64,000 nucleotides of DNA from Alectoria sarmentosa (taxonomy: Eukaryota > Ascomycota > Lecanoromycetes > Lecanorales > Parmeliaceae). Positions within the stretch are counted from its first letter, which is position 1. Every line of letters starts with the position of its first letter. The stretch spans positions 1 through 64,000 of the forward strand of contig WOGZ01000077.1 of assembly GCA_009733775.1 (NCBI GenBank). The letters are read 5' to 3'. Made by a program: the position numbers and the translations under genes. The notes under the pieces were generated by a model, which was given only the letters and a program-made list of their open reading frames with translations, ran no database searches and had not been told where the DNA came from. This document shows, one piece after another, positions 34,153-46,187 of this stretch.

Positions 34153-35808
34153 ATGAAGAGGCTGTGGCCTTGGGCGGCAGCTCCTGCATCTCCGGGTCAA
34201 AGAGATGTTCTCTGGGCCGAAGTACATTGACTCCTACATCCACCGGCCTCGAGACAAGTCCCTAGGCTAACACGCGACTAGGGCCTTCGCGGAATTGCCT
34301 CTCTGCTTGTTGTGACGAGGTACGTTGTTTTTGGACTTGGGATTGCCTCTTACAAACTGGGATTTGAGTCTTCAGATCAAGCTCAACGTTCAACCAAACG
34401 TCTTGGTTGGGCATGGCTGAAACTTTTGGTAGCCACTTGTCTCGATCGTTTGCCTACACCCTCATTACCCCAGCTCAAGACAGCACCCAGACGGGCTCCT
34501 TCATCCATCTACCTTTCCTACGTCTTCCTGCCCAGGGCGCGCCATGGGTTTCTCTCTTCTTCATTTTGACAGGCTACGTCAATGCCATGAAGCCCATCAG
34601 GCAGGCGCGGAATGGCAATGGCAATCAAGCTCTCTCAGGTCTGGCTTTCAGTGCATTTAGAAGGACCGGCAGGCTCGTTTTACCCGCAACAATAGCTACT
34701 GTAATAAGCTGGGCCATATGTCAGCTGGGACTGTTCGAAATTGGCAGGACGTGTGAAGCGGTCTGGATTCGAGATACAAGCCCCAAGCCGGGACCTGGAG
34801 TTACAGGCTCCGTCCGTCTTCTCCTCACAAACCTTTTCACCACATGGACCACTGGTTTCAACGTTTACGACAAGAATCAATGGACCTTCCCATTCCTGCT
34901 CAAGGGATCGATGCTCATCTTTATCACCTTGCTCGCTACAGTCCGCATACACTCCAATTATCGCATACTAGTATTCCTAGGCCTTTATGCATTCAGTTGG
35001 GCGTCAGGAGATCGTAAGCGAATCCATCCATTTTCAAAACCCTAGCAAGATCAGGGGTCTCATCACAGGCTGACACAAGCCCTTTGATATAGCAATGCTC
35101 GGTATGAACATCTACTTCGGAGCTCTCCTTGCCGAGATCTCAAACCGACTCCCATCTCTCTCTATGACACCCCAACGCAATCCGTTCATACGAACCGTGA
35201 CTGGGGTTGCACTTCTCCTAGGCCTTCACGTCTCAGGTTATCCGGAGGTATCTCCCGAATGGACTTCTTGGTCCCAGAATTTGGCCCAGATTGGGCAATT
35301 TATCTTTCCTGGGCAGGATTACTGGCGCTATTGGACCTCCATCGGCGCTCAACTCATCACTCTCGCCGTCGTCATCTCTCCTCGAATGCAAGAAACGTTA
35401 TCACATCCCGCCTTTGTATGGTTAGGGAGTGTGAGCTTGCCACTTTATCTGATTCACGGCCCTTTGGTCCGTAGCTTGCTTGCGTGGATGCTTTTCGGCT
35501 GGCAGAAGCCGGTCTCTTATTTTAGCCAGGATGAGAACGGGAATCTGACGGATTCTTGGCAACGAAGATCGTTCCCGGACAGCTGGGTTTTTTGCATTGT
35601 ATTGCCGGTATTTTTGTTTATTCTGCTATGGGCTTCGCATCTTTGGACTACCTGGGTTGAGCCATGGTGTGCATTGACGACCAAACGCATAGAGGAGGTC
35701 ATGTGTGGATCTGGGACAGGAGAAAGTGCAGAACTGCCAAGGACCAACGGGTGTCACGGGGAGAAGTGGGAGCGGCCAAGGAGTAACGGGATTTTAAATC
35801 AAGTATGA
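34153..35808 (+). CDS. Acyltransferase 3 family membrane protein
   Basis: Four exons (34153-34221, 34282-34319, 34433-35013 and 35093-35808) total 1404 nt, or 467 aa. The first two introns had to be spliced to recover DVLWAEGLRGIASLLVVTSH, the conserved first helix of this family (xGLRGIAxxxV, here with His). Later segments include VSLFFILTGYVNAMKP, the usual second motif, and VSLPLYLIHGPLVRS near the end. About ten membrane helices are apparent. Relatives (OafA/NRF-6 type) transfer acyl groups to sugars, antibiotics or secondary metabolites at membranes, and the acceptor is not predictable here. The 38-nt second exon explains why simple frame calls start too late. Confidence 0.86.
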
Positions 35809-36184
35809 AGTAATGATCTGGGTATACCATAGAAAAAGGGTCAAAGGAAAAGGTGGTTGTCATGGGTCATGTTGTATTATACTTGTAAATATACGTTGTC
35901 AATTGATCGGATATATTGCACCAGGGTGATCTTCAATACCCTCGATTGAGTTGTGGCTCAAACCCCAGACACTGGTGACATGGCAAAGACCGCTATATGG
36001 AGCTGATGCACGACATCTGCAGAATCTGAATAGATTTTGGGCCTCTTCTTCGTAGAACGGTAGAGCAAGTCTGATCCATTGAAGTTGGTTTTGCATGTCT
36101 GTTGAACGCCCTCCAAGTAAATTGCACTTCCCCATCATTCCTGCTCCACAGCCTCGTCGTCTTTCCTCATCACCAAAAATCTCC
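35809..36184. other. Convergent intergenic region
   Basis: This is the 3' flank of the acyltransferase and of ATP18. Nothing else is recognised. Confidence 0.5.
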
Positions 36185-36660
36185 TCAGCGCTTATCCGCC
36201 GGCTTTTGTGTCTTGGAGTTGGGGTTTCGTGGGTCGTTTTTGAATTGGTCGGCTGCGCGAGAAGAGAGCTCGTTAGTTTGCATCTCCCCGGAAGCAAGTG
36301 CTGGGAGGTGGTTGAAGACGAACTCTGAGCAAGGGCACCCGCCGCCGAATTGATACCGTACATCATGATCAGCCCTGTGTGCAGCAATTGGATCAGCCTG
36401 TTTTCCTCGACGGACGTCGACGACCGCGATTGGAAGGGTGTAGGAGCTACACCGGCCAGTGCCATGCACTTTGGCGTCTGCAGAGGCTGCAGCATATACA
36501 CAAGAGTTTCGAGGGATTGGACATACCGGCAACGAAGAATGGTGCCATTGGTTGTGCTGTAGACGTAGGTCAGCTATTGGGAACAATGACGAGTACTTCG
36601 AGGGCGGATGAGAGGGATCCTACCATAGAGACCGGAGAACTTTTTGCCTATAAACGACAT
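36185..36660 (-). CDS. ATP18: ATP synthase F0 subunit j
   Basis: Four small reverse exons (36660-36624, 36556-36527, 36374-36324 and 36252-36185; 37, 30, 51 and 68 nt) encode 61 aa, the size of fungal subunit j. The joined protein starts MSFIGKKFSGLY, has the single membrane helix PMAPFFVAGLIMMYGINSAA, and ends with the invariant-type FKNDPRNPNSKT. Subunit j (i/j) sits in the peripheral stalk region of the mitochondrial F1F0 ATP synthase. The first donor could be 36623 (used here) or nine bases upstream. The former preserves the usual six residues between KKF and PMAPFF. The 152-nt second intron is longer than the whole of the flanking exons. Confidence 0.9.
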
Positions 36661-36880
36661 GTCTGCGGGCTCTTTGAAGGACGGAGGTTGAAGGTCGATT
36701 GATAGTGGTGGTTGTAATGGAAATGTTGAGAGTTGAAGTCGAGGTTTGAATCCACTAAGATCCAACGCCGCTTTTAGAAGCGGTGCGCTCGTCTTCCGCG
36801 CCAACCTCCGCTGCTATTTCACTCTACGTAAACAAGACACACCGCGGCGCCCGAGTGCTTTCCAAAAGATCTCTACAAAA
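36661..36880. promoter_or_regulatory. Shared divergent promoter ATP18 / SPC19
   Basis: Only 220 bp separate the divergent start codons of ATP18 (36660, reverse) and SPC19 (36881, forward). No clear TATA box is seen. Confidence 0.6.
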
Positions 36881-37498
36881 ATGGCAAATCCGCTGGCATC
36901 TTGTGTTTCGTCCTTGCGCTCGACGAATGCGCTTCTCTCCTCCAGCATATCAATCCTCGATTCCGGGGTCAATGACTTCCCACGTCTAGCGAAGGTGCTA
37001 CAAACGACGCGCGTATGTCTGCATCTCTTTGTCTATCTGATTATTCTTGCTCTGTCCGCATCGAAGTTGACTGCTGTCTTTCTAGCTGGCGTGACTTGTA
37101 GTGCTAAGATCACCCAGCATTTCGAGCTCCTCCCGGAATCCACCCTCCAATCCGCCCAAACCTCCCTCCTCGCCTCCCTGACCCCCGAAGTCGCTTCCCT
37201 CCTCTCCAAAGTCGAATCCCATCTCGACAAACTCGCCCGCCGGGAGCAGGCTCTCATAGCGCGCAGCGAACTACTCGAAGGCAGAATAGGCGAAGGGCGC
37301 GCATCCATGAGCGGCCCGAGGGGAAGCGGAGCGGGAGAGAGGAGTAGTGTGGGTATGAATGGGGACGGGAGTAGGGAGGCATTGAGACTAAAGCAGTTGA
37401 AGGGGAAGAAGGAGAGGTTGGGGTATGCGGTCGAGAGGTTGGTTCTGCAGGCGCAGCAGAGGGAGAGGCAGTTGAGGATGAGTGTTGCTGCTCAATGA
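36881..37498 (+). CDS. SPC19: DASH complex subunit SPC19
   Basis: Two exons (36881-37012 and 37118-37498) give 513 nt, or 170 aa. The N-terminal ASCVSSLRSTNALLSSSISI continues into LDSGVNDFPRLAKVLQTTRHFEL across the 105-nt intron, the signature of Spc19. The following LLSKVESHLDKLARREQALI is a coiled coil. The C terminus is Gly-rich and then basic. Spc19 is a subunit of the DASH/Dam1 ring that couples kinetochores to microtubules. The start is set by the conserved residues directly after it; the longer upstream frame from 36746 would run into the divergent promoter. Confidence 0.92.
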   Translation: MANPLASCVSSLRSTNALLSSSISILDSGVNDFPRLAKVLQTTRVCLHLFVYLIILALSASKLTAVFLAGVTCSAKITQHFELLPESTLQSAQTSLLASLTPEVASLLSKVESHLDKLARREQALIARSELLEGRIGEGRASMSGPRGSGAGERSSVGMNGDGSREALRLKQLKGKKERLGYAVERLVLQAQQRERQLRMSVAAQ

Positions 37499-38198
37499 CC
37501 GAGGATGGTTACGGAAGCACGCGGCTTCGAGTATCTGATGAGCGGGATGATGGGCGGCGTTGGGGATGAGATGCGTATACCCATTGTTTGAATTGAACTC
37601 ACCGAATGCGACTTTTGCTGTCAATCGTGTGGATGTGCATTATAGCCATGGATGATGTATCTTCAGGCTGCGTCGGAGCGTGGCAGCTTGGACTGGGGAG
37701 ACAGCTCCAAAGAGATGTACGCCAGCAGCACGAAACCCTGAAGCCCAAAAGCGTTGAATAACATAGGGTCTCGATTGAAGGCACCACTGCTTCTGTCTGC
37801 GTCTCTCGCGGTTGTGCACCTTGAGATGGAAGTAGGCTCAAGGGCAGACTTTGGCTGATGAGAGACGGGTACGTATCCCTCTGTGGACACAGCTTTATAT
37901 GACTACGATATCATATTTGATATTTAGAGCACTCGCTCTTGGGCTTTCATTAGATAGGTTCATCCACTACGTGTCTTCTAACGAGGGACGAGGAGCATTG
38001 CTTGGAAAATATTGGACCAAGATGATGAACTGTTCCTCGGTTTGATTGAATCTTAGGATAATAACATCGTTTACTCTGGTTCAATAACGCAGAGGTGATC
38101 AAAGACTTTGCTCCTCGGCGCCTGTTGGCCCTCCAACCGCCCGCTCGTATGTATGATGTGGCTTCAGCAATTCTTTTTTGAATACCGCAACCGTCTTC
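37499..38198. other. Convergent intergenic region
   Basis: No gene is recognised between SPC19 and the stop of the rhodopsin-domain gene. Confidence 0.5.
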
Positions 38199-39463
38199 CT
38201 AGACACCTTCTATGTGCGCTCTGAAAGATTCATCTCCGGGGTAAACCTCCTTAGGTTTAGGCGCAAATCCCAACTGCGCTTCCTTAGCCTTGAGGGGCTC
38301 AAGATCGTGCGATGTGCTTCCCGAATCGCGCGCCGCAGATTCTTGATCGCTTTCTATGACATCGCGAGATGATTTTCTTCCCAGACGACCAAGGATTGAC
38401 CTCTTGCTGCTTGAGGTGATGGAATAGATGCGTTGGAGAGTATTGTCAAACCAACGTCCGCTGAGAGCAATTCGATAGCCTGGCAATGCTGCAACGATCA
38501 CAACCAAAACGACCTCCAGGACATCGAACAGAGTCGATCGAGTCCAGGATCGGTAGTCGAGGGACTCAACGATTCGGACGATATCAAATACTATCAGGGC
38601 AATGACGAGGCAGTAGATACCTGAGAGGCTAAGTTTTTGAGAATTGCGCATCTTTAGGCCCCATGTTTTCCACAGTGCCAAGGACATGACTAGTCATCGA
38701 GATCAGCAGGTAGGCAGATCGCATAGATTTGACGAGACTTACTAGCAATATCGGAGAGAATGTTTACCGCTGTCGTATAAGCGAACATGACGTCTCCGTA
38801 CCAAACACCCCAATGATGACTATTACACTTCTCTATGACCTGTCAGTATCTGACACGGACATGCCTAGTGGACACCTAGACTTACCCACATTGAGCAAGT
38901 CAGAAGCAGACCCACAGGCAGTTAGAACTCCCGCAACGCACACAAAGTACGTGACGATTGTGAAAGCCATCACAATCCACCATGCACGAACGAATGTTCT
39001 GGATGGGTTGAAGAGCTGCCAGTACAATGCGAGGAATGCGCCTTTGGCGGCCCACAAGCAGCTCCAGAAGATCAGCCTAATGGACAGGCCGTACTTCAGG
39101 TAGGTGAGGTTTAAGGCGATGATCTGATTGGGTGGCAAGCTCAGCTCACCAGCTTCGATTGCTGTCAATTGATAGATGATGGGGAAGTAGAGAGTGAAAG
39201 CGATGGCCTCGGCGAGCATCAAAGTCCACGAGAAGATCTGGAATACATCGTCCCAGAGGAGATGTTTGAACCGCTTGACTCGAAGTACAGTCCGTCCAAG
39301 TGTCAGAAAAGTTGCGATGCCAGTCCCAACCCAGATGGCTGCCTACAATTTTGGTGGTTAGAAGGGATCTTCACCAAAGATATCCTTTTGCTTGCTACTC
39401 ATCGACTTGAGAGCAAGGACAACCACTCACAAGAAGACCTGAATGAGAAATAGCGTTGTCCAT
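38199..39463 (-). CDS. Rhodopsin-domain (Pth11-like) 7TM membrane protein
   Basis: Four reverse exons (39463-39431, 39342-38886, 38832-38743 and 38689-38199) sum to 1071 nt, or 356 aa. About seven hydrophobic helices are visible, with the family pattern LGRTVLRVKRFKHLLWDD after TM1, LRxxFW-like RLIFWSCLWAAKGAFLALYW in the middle, and a cytosolic Ser/Lys-rich tail. These fungal integral membrane proteins (rhodopsin domain, Pth11-like without a CFEM domain) include candidate surface receptors in plant-associated fungi. No ligand is known. The start gives MDNAISHSGLL directly before TM1, as is usual. Confidence 0.85.
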
Positions 39464-40854
39464 GGTGAATATGATACCTCAAATAGGCTATCGCCGTACA
39501 AAATTCAGCTTCGACATGAATACAAGATAATGGAATGAATGTTGCTCTTATCGAATTCTTGTACCGAGGCAGTAATCCCCTGAGAAAATATCAAGGGAAG
39601 AGGGGGGAACTTTCGCTCACTCGCTTTGCGGCCGACGGAGCAGCCTGAATTGGCGAGACTGGGGCATTTTCGCGAATGTAACCCCATGATGCACACAATA
39701 CACCGAATACGCCCTGCAGCATGCTTGAGGGGAAGGGGAGAGGATGGCAGCAAAAGATCGTCGGATACGTTGACGTTTGATGGCTTCATTTTCATCATCT
39801 CCGGGCTGCGCCCAACCCGCAGGCCTGGTCCGCCAGTAGGAAGCTTGAATGGCCACGATAAAGAAATGCTCTTAGGGCTCGGATTGCCCCGATCAATCAG
39901 GGTATTCTATGGGCCTCCATCATAGGGAACCAGGGTTAAGATAGACACTTGGAAGCGCATCGGCTTGGAGAATCTATCAAGCATCCCTGGCCTCGTCTTC
40001 CTGCTCCCCGTTCTCATCCTCTGAATCATCCGAATACTTAAGGTTACCCACGGTACCTCATAAAGCTAAGCATTTTGGGCTTTGGCGATCAAGTAAGCAA
40101 CCTGTGGCCCATTCGGCCTCCAGGCCCAATGGTGGGTAGAGTACGAGTATTTGGCCACATACCTAATAACACGGAGCTGCTGTATTTCGAGTAGCGGCGT
40201 GATCAACCTGATGGCGCAAATAGGTGATGGACGAATTCCGTCCACGAGACAGTTTTTTCACCGTCGTCTGACTGAAACGGAAGACCTTGCGGCCGAGGCT
40301 TGCATCGCTTGCCTTCTCAATCTCAACATCACAAGCAAACAGGAACGCGATGCGCTCCTATTGGAATATTGTGGGCAAGCATGAAGAATCGCTCACTCTT
40401 TGGTGGATCATGGGAGAATGGGCTTCAATAGACAAGAGTGAATGATGTGGATAGATTTGGATGCAACTAATCGTAGCCCTACTATTCGCTCCGCTCATAT
40501 AAGGTATGAAGGAAATTGCGGCAGTGCGGAGATACTAGAGCTATCGGGAACTAAGGTACTATGGCCCTTCGGCCGGAACCAATTTACTGATACCTTATTT
40601 GCCGCACGGTATCGGACCGGCTTCAACTTAGTTGCCTTGTTATCTATTACCTGTGAAACATCCGTCTATAAGAAACGACGTATTTTTTCAACTGGGCAAT
40701 CCATGTGGCTGAAGGCTCCACCATTTAGCATCCAAGTTCTGTACTCACCCGGCCCCCGAATTCGTTGACTCTTACATGTTTTCCCCTCCATCTGAATATC
40801 TCGGGTAAGTCGAATTTCACAGTATCTGACAATTCCAAAGAAACGAATCCAGTC
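39464..40854. other. 1.4-kb intergenic region
   Basis: No intact gene is present. The forward frame 40151-40384 contains AEACIACLLNLNITSKQERD, which weakly recalls the region after NACHT domains in fungal STAND/ankyrin proteins, and may be a remnant. A GGTACC motif lies at 40052-40057. Confidence 0.4.
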
Positions 40855-43800
40855 ATGACACACGAAGATGTGGAAAAGAAGAATGAGCATCCGCTTTCAA
40901 CATCGATTTCTAGTGCCTCTGCAAGTCCATTCCTTTGTCGTGTAGAGCGCTGCTCATCATCACTGCAGATTGTCTCTGTCAAAGACAAATGGATGCAGGC
41001 TTCAGAATTGTTCGCAGCTGTAGGAGCAGGGATTGTGGGTAGCGAGCTTCTCTGTGCTCGCTCTTAGCTAATTCATAAGAGGCCCTTTCATTGATGACAC
41101 TGGTTTTCGGGAAACATGTGAATGAATTCAACAATCGCCACCTTGTTCAACCTGACCAACTCAAAGCGGTGGTGGACAAATACGCGTATAGGGCTCTGTG
41201 CTACTCAGCTGAATGTCTCTCTGACTTGTCGTAGTCTTTATTTCGTTCATCTCTTTCTTGGACAATACCTCGTAGGCCCCTCAAAGACTATTGGGCTCGT
41301 ATAGTGAGTGCTCATTTCGAATCGCTATAACCAGCTTGTCTACATATACGCTCTTCTACTGAGTACCGTGTCAACCCGGGTAACGTGCAAGCTTCGACAA
41401 GCATACTTTGACGCCATTGTCAGGCAACCCTTAGCATATTTTGAGACTTGTGCGCCGGGGTCTGTGGTTTCAGATCTATCCCATAATGCGTCGACAGTCG
41501 AAATGGGACTCTCCGAGGCGGCCTTGGGTATCGCAATCCAGGCGATTTCTACGGTCGTGGCGTCAGCCATCGTAGCCTTCTCCCAAAGCTGGAGGCTCAC
41601 CCTAGTCATGTCTACGACCATCGTTGCTCTATTCGGATGCCTGTGTGTGGTAGGGAAATTGAAAACCACGTTCGAGTGCCGGATCAATGATGTTAGCAAG
41701 GAGGCCGCCGAATTTGCCTAGGAAGTTTTGTCTAGCATGAACATTGTGGCTGCGTGTGGGGCAACGGGCAAGATAAGTCGTAAATATGCCACTTTTTTGA
41801 CAAACCTGAAGCACATAATGGTGAGGAGCGCTCCTTTATCCGGCTTAGACTACGCTGCAAGCTTTTTCATTCTGCTCTGTGCCTACTCTCTCTCTTTCTC
41901 GTATGAGGTCCACCTCCTCTCCCAACAGAAAGTTGATACTGGAGGCAAAGTGGTGATGTAAATACCCTGTCCGAGTGCGTGATGGACAAAACACTGATAC
42001 CCACAAAGTGTCATCCTGTGCGTAAATCAAGCTACTAATGCGCTAAAGAGCTAATCCCGTCATGAAATGCACTGTCAAATGCTAAAGTGGCGTCGAACGA
42101 GCATAAAAAAGTCACTACGCTCAAGCATGCAAATCTTATAGGTGGAAGACGCTTCGACAGATGCAGTGGAAAGCTTGAGTTTCAGGGCATTTCCTTCCGT
42201 TATCCTTCGAGGCCTGACTTGAAGATATTCAATGATTTCAACCTGATCATAGAACCTGGCAAGACTACAGCTATTATTGGACCCAGTGGAAGTGGGAAAA
42301 GCAATTTGGTCAGTCTCATCGAGAGATGGTACGAACCAGAACGCGGTAGGATTGTGCTTGAAGATGAACCAATAACAGAGCTAGATGTGTTCTGTTATCG
42401 TTCTAAGATTGGACTTGTACAGCAGGTAAGTCCACCCTAATCTAGAGAGAGACAAGATCTAGGTCTGACTTCTCTCACTAGGACCCAGCTCTTTTCAACG
42501 ACACCTTGTTCCAGAACGTAGCGAATGGCTTACCTCTAACCTTTCGCAAAGGCCTGTCCCCGAACGAGACCTACGATCTTGTGCATAACGCTTGTGTAGA
42601 GGCGATTATTGATGGTTTCGTTCAATCCTTGCCGGACGGCTATCAGACTCGTATGGGAGAGGGGTCCAGCTTCTTGAGTGGTGGACAACGCCAAAGAGTT
42701 GCGATTGCTCGAGCACTGATTTCCAATCGGGAAATCCTTCTTCTGGACGAAGCAACCTCTGCATTAGATCCAAGCGCCGAAAATATAGTGCAAACAGCAC
42801 TTGACAAACTATCTCGTGGACGTACTACACTTGTGATCTCCCACAAGCTTGCGACAATTCAAAAAGCCGACAAGATTGTCTTTTTGAAAGACAGTAACAT
42901 CATGGAAGAAGGAGATCACTCATCTCTGTTAGACAGCAATGGTCATTACGCAAAGATGTACAACCGCCAGACATTCTCATTTCCTGCTACCCTCGGTCCG
43001 GAAGACTCAGGTGAAAATGATAAGCAACCATCATTCGTCGGCACTGAAAACCCAATACCTAGCAAGTCTGAAGAAGTGTCTGCATTCGGTGCAATGGGAC
43101 CTCCAGCACCAGAATTTTTGGATACCAAGATACCCCTATTGTCTTGCCTGGCCATGATATTCAGGGAGCAGCATAAGGTGCGCAACCTATTCTTGATCGG
43201 ATGCACTGCATGTGTGGCAGCTGGAGCAGTGTATCCTGGGCAAGTTGTTGTGTTCGCCAAGTCAGTTTCTGTTCTTAATCAAAATAGTAGAGATCTGGTG
43301 CTGAACGGCACATTCTGGGCTCTGCTGTGGTTTGTCCTTGCCGTTGGTGTTTGCCTAACTTTCATGATCTTTGGTACCGTATTCACTATCACTGGCTCCA
43401 CCATCATGCGAGCCTATCGACATGAGTACTTCTCTTCGATGATGGAGGAAGACATGCTATTCTTCGCAGCAGCGTCAAGCTCTTCCGCTGCGTTAACGGC
43501 CCGTTTGTTGACTCATACGCAACAGCTTGAGAGCCTGCTTTCGGAAACGTCAGGGTCAATCATAATTGTTCTTGTTAACGTGATCTCGTCCTGTTTGTTG
43601 TCCATTGCAGTCGCCTGGAAATTGGCATTGGTAGCGATCTTTGGTGTCTTTCCACTGATCGGTCTGGCCGGATTCCTTCAAGTGAACTTGAGCTCCAAAA
43701 GCCAAAGAAAAAATGCCCTTCTTTATGAAGAAGTTCTACGGTTCGCTTCGGAGTGTGTGGCTTGTATTCGCACTATATCTTCACTCACAATGGAAGCTGA

Positions 43801-45010
43801 TGTCTGCGACAAATTTGAAGCAAACTAAAGGCCCCCATCTCCAAAGCATACCACAACACAATCACTACTATGCTGCTGTTCGCTCTGTCCCAAAGCGCCA
43901 ACCTCTTAGGTGAATCTATAGAACGTTGGGGTCGTCCACAGTGAAACTGAATCAGTCTATCAGGATCGGCACTTTGCTTCTGGTACGGCGGCGGACTCGT
44001 GGCATTCGGAGAAATTGATTCGTTTCAGTTCTTCGTCATATTCATCGCCACCGTAGCAAGTGGCGATGCCGCTGGAAGCTTCTTTGCCAGTAGCAAGAGT
44101 GAGTCGGAGCGATTCCAGGCGAGGCAGCATACTAAAACGTAGATCAGGCATTGCTACTGCCCACTTGGCGGCCAATCACATATTCAACCTTCGAGATCGC
44201 AAAGTCGCGGCAGATGCAAGCAATACAGAATCCAAGTACACACCTCAGACCATCAGCACTCTCGAGTTCCGAGATGTGTCTTTCGCGTATCCAAACCGGC
44301 TTCAATCTCCCGTTTTACAACATCTAAACCTCCGCGTCCAACGTGGCCGGAACATTGCAATCGTGGGTGCTTCCGGATCTGGAAAATCGTCAATCACTGC
44401 TTTGCTTGAGCGTTTCTACGATGTCGACAGTGGAAATATCCTGGTCAATGATAATCCGATACAGTCTCTCGACCCTCGTTTATATGGCTCCATGGTATCA
44501 TTAGTCTCTCAGGAGACAGTTCCTTATTGGGGAACGATTGAGGAAAATGTTCTTGTTGGCTGCGAAGAAAATCCACAAGCATCTCACGACAATGTCATTC
44601 AGGCTTGTCAAGACGCCAATATTCACGATTTCATTCTCACTTTGCCAGAAGGCTAGAATATTCCCTGCGGTATTAGAGGACAGTCTTTGAGTGGTGGTCA
44701 GAGACAACGTCTTGCTATTGCTCGTGCTTTGATTCGAGACTCCCCGGTCCTTCTGCTTGATGAAGCGACTAGCGCCCTCGACACCGAAAGTGAGCACCTT
44801 GTCCAGGACGCTCTAAGCAAAGCAATGAACGGGAGGCTCGCAATCACCATAGCCCACCGTCTGTCAACGATCAAAAATGCTGATTGCATCTACGTTCTTT
44901 CGAATGGCAGCTTTCAAGAATGGGGAAGTCATGATGTATTACTGCAAGAGCGGGGGCTTTATCACGCCATGTGTGAAGCGCAATATCTGGACGGCATGAT
45001 TCCAGACTAG
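40855..45010 (+). pseudogene. ABC-B (MDR-type) full transporter pseudogene
   Basis: A complete (TMD-NBD)2 transporter can be followed through introns. TMD1 starts near SVKDKWMQASELF. NBD1 has Walker A GPSGSGKS at about 42279, LSGGQRQR at about 42674 and [13 protein letters not shown]2 spans about 43160-44100. NBD2 has Walker A GASGSGKS at about 44368, LSGGQRQR at 44687 and [10 protein letters not shown]. The frame is broken by an in-frame TAG at 41719-41721, a TGA at 42063-42065, loss of about one base near 43824 (the frame resumes at LKAPISKAYHNT), and a TAG at 44654-44656 just before the second signature motif. Both NBDs are otherwise well preserved, so inactivation looks recent. Relatives export drugs and secondary metabolites. 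It lies 68 bp from the stop of the UstYa-like gene. Confidence 0.87.
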
Positions 45011-45078
45011 AAAATGCTCAATTGAGAAACTCATACAAATATCAGGTCCTGAGCAATAGGCCGTCCATGAAATCTTAA

Positions 45079-46187
45079 TTATGCCCTTGATTCAGTTGCC
45101 AAAGGATCGAAGGGCGGCTCGTCAAACTCGACAACAGGCTCTTCTGGCCGAGGGAAGTAATCGTGCTCAAGCGAAGATGCATTGATCTGACGCTCTATCG
45201 TCCACTGCTTTGCTGCATCGAAATCTCTGCACTTGTGCTGCACGTTGAAATTTGGGTGCGGTTTGTAATGATTGTTAATCCAATTATATGTAATGATAGT
45301 CATGTCGGCGTCACACATGAGTTTCTGGCGCAACAAATCCGCGCAGTGATCTACACACTTTGTGAGAAGAGACGTCCGAGTAGATCGATGACCTGGAGCC
45401 ATACCAATATGTTCGTGAAATCCTTTGGGGTTTTCAAGAGACCAGTTGTGCGCCTCCGTGTAATATTCTGGATAGGTTTGCTCCCACAGCATTTTCTGCA
45501 CTTGGAGCTTAGCACTTTTCGATCGGCTCTCTATTTCTGGATTGCCTTACCACGCAGTGTATTTGGTGCACGAACTCCGGAAGAGCCATGAATCCACCTC
45601 CAAGGGTTGGAGGTACTTTCACAGCGTGCTCTGATGCATTGAGCTGGCGGAATTCTCCCTCCGAAATGCTGATTGCGCCCACTATTACGTATTTAGAGGC
45701 GTTGCCGCTATTGTACTATACTTGGCAGTCCACTCACTGTCTTCGATCTCACTCCACTTGGCATCCACCTCTGGAGTGACTGGGCCCTTATACGGAGATG
45801 GCAGGCTGAATGAACCCCGAAAGCGAACAGTCTGGTACTCATCGTTCAGAGCCAGGAGACCTGGAGCTTCAAAGCTAGTTAGTCAAGCTCATTTGTATCC
45901 TGCCCTAGAAGCTAAAGCTTACAGTACTCGGAAAGTTTGCTAATGCAGCTCCTCCCGGTGGAGCGTGTCATGGCAAGCGAGACCATTAGAAATGAAGTTG
46001 ACACGGACAGCAAAATGAGGTGCAACAGCCATGGAAGTGCCGCGCGACATGAGCTCGACCTTTTGGAGTGTCGCTCGCTTTCATAGAGTTGATCTGAAGA
46101 TGGGATAGAGCTCGTGTCGCTGAGGAATGCTTCACCTTCCTCGGATTGGTGAATGGGTAGATATAGAGTGCTCTTCTCTGATTCCAT
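45079..46187 (-). CDS. UstYa-like (DUF3328) oxidase family protein
   Basis: Four reverse exons (46187-45923, 45866-45738, 45681-45551 and 45495-45079) total 942 nt, or 313 aa. An N-terminal cytosolic part is followed by one membrane helix at about 51-73. The luminal domain contains RFRGSFSLPSPYKGPVTPEVD and both family motifs: HQIHC at about 170-174 and HCADLLRQ at 225-232, then MCDADMTIITYNW. The two HxxHC-like motifs are thought to bind metal. UstYa proteins catalyse oxidative cyclisation of dikaritin RiPPs (ustiloxin, asperipin, cyclochlorotine). All key residues are intact. It is convergent with the ABC transporter pseudogene and divergent from the KR-repeat precursor 850 bp away. Confidence 0.9.

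Noticed and set aside
40151..40384. Possible remnant of a NACHT/ankyrin (STAND) protein
   Set aside because: The similarity is impressionistic over one helix. No P-loop or ankyrin repeats lie nearby.
40855..45010. RIP mutation as the cause of the ABC transporter stops
   Set aside because: The presumed ancestral codons (Glu, Tyr) would need transversions, a one-base shift is also present, and no CA-to-TA bias is evident.
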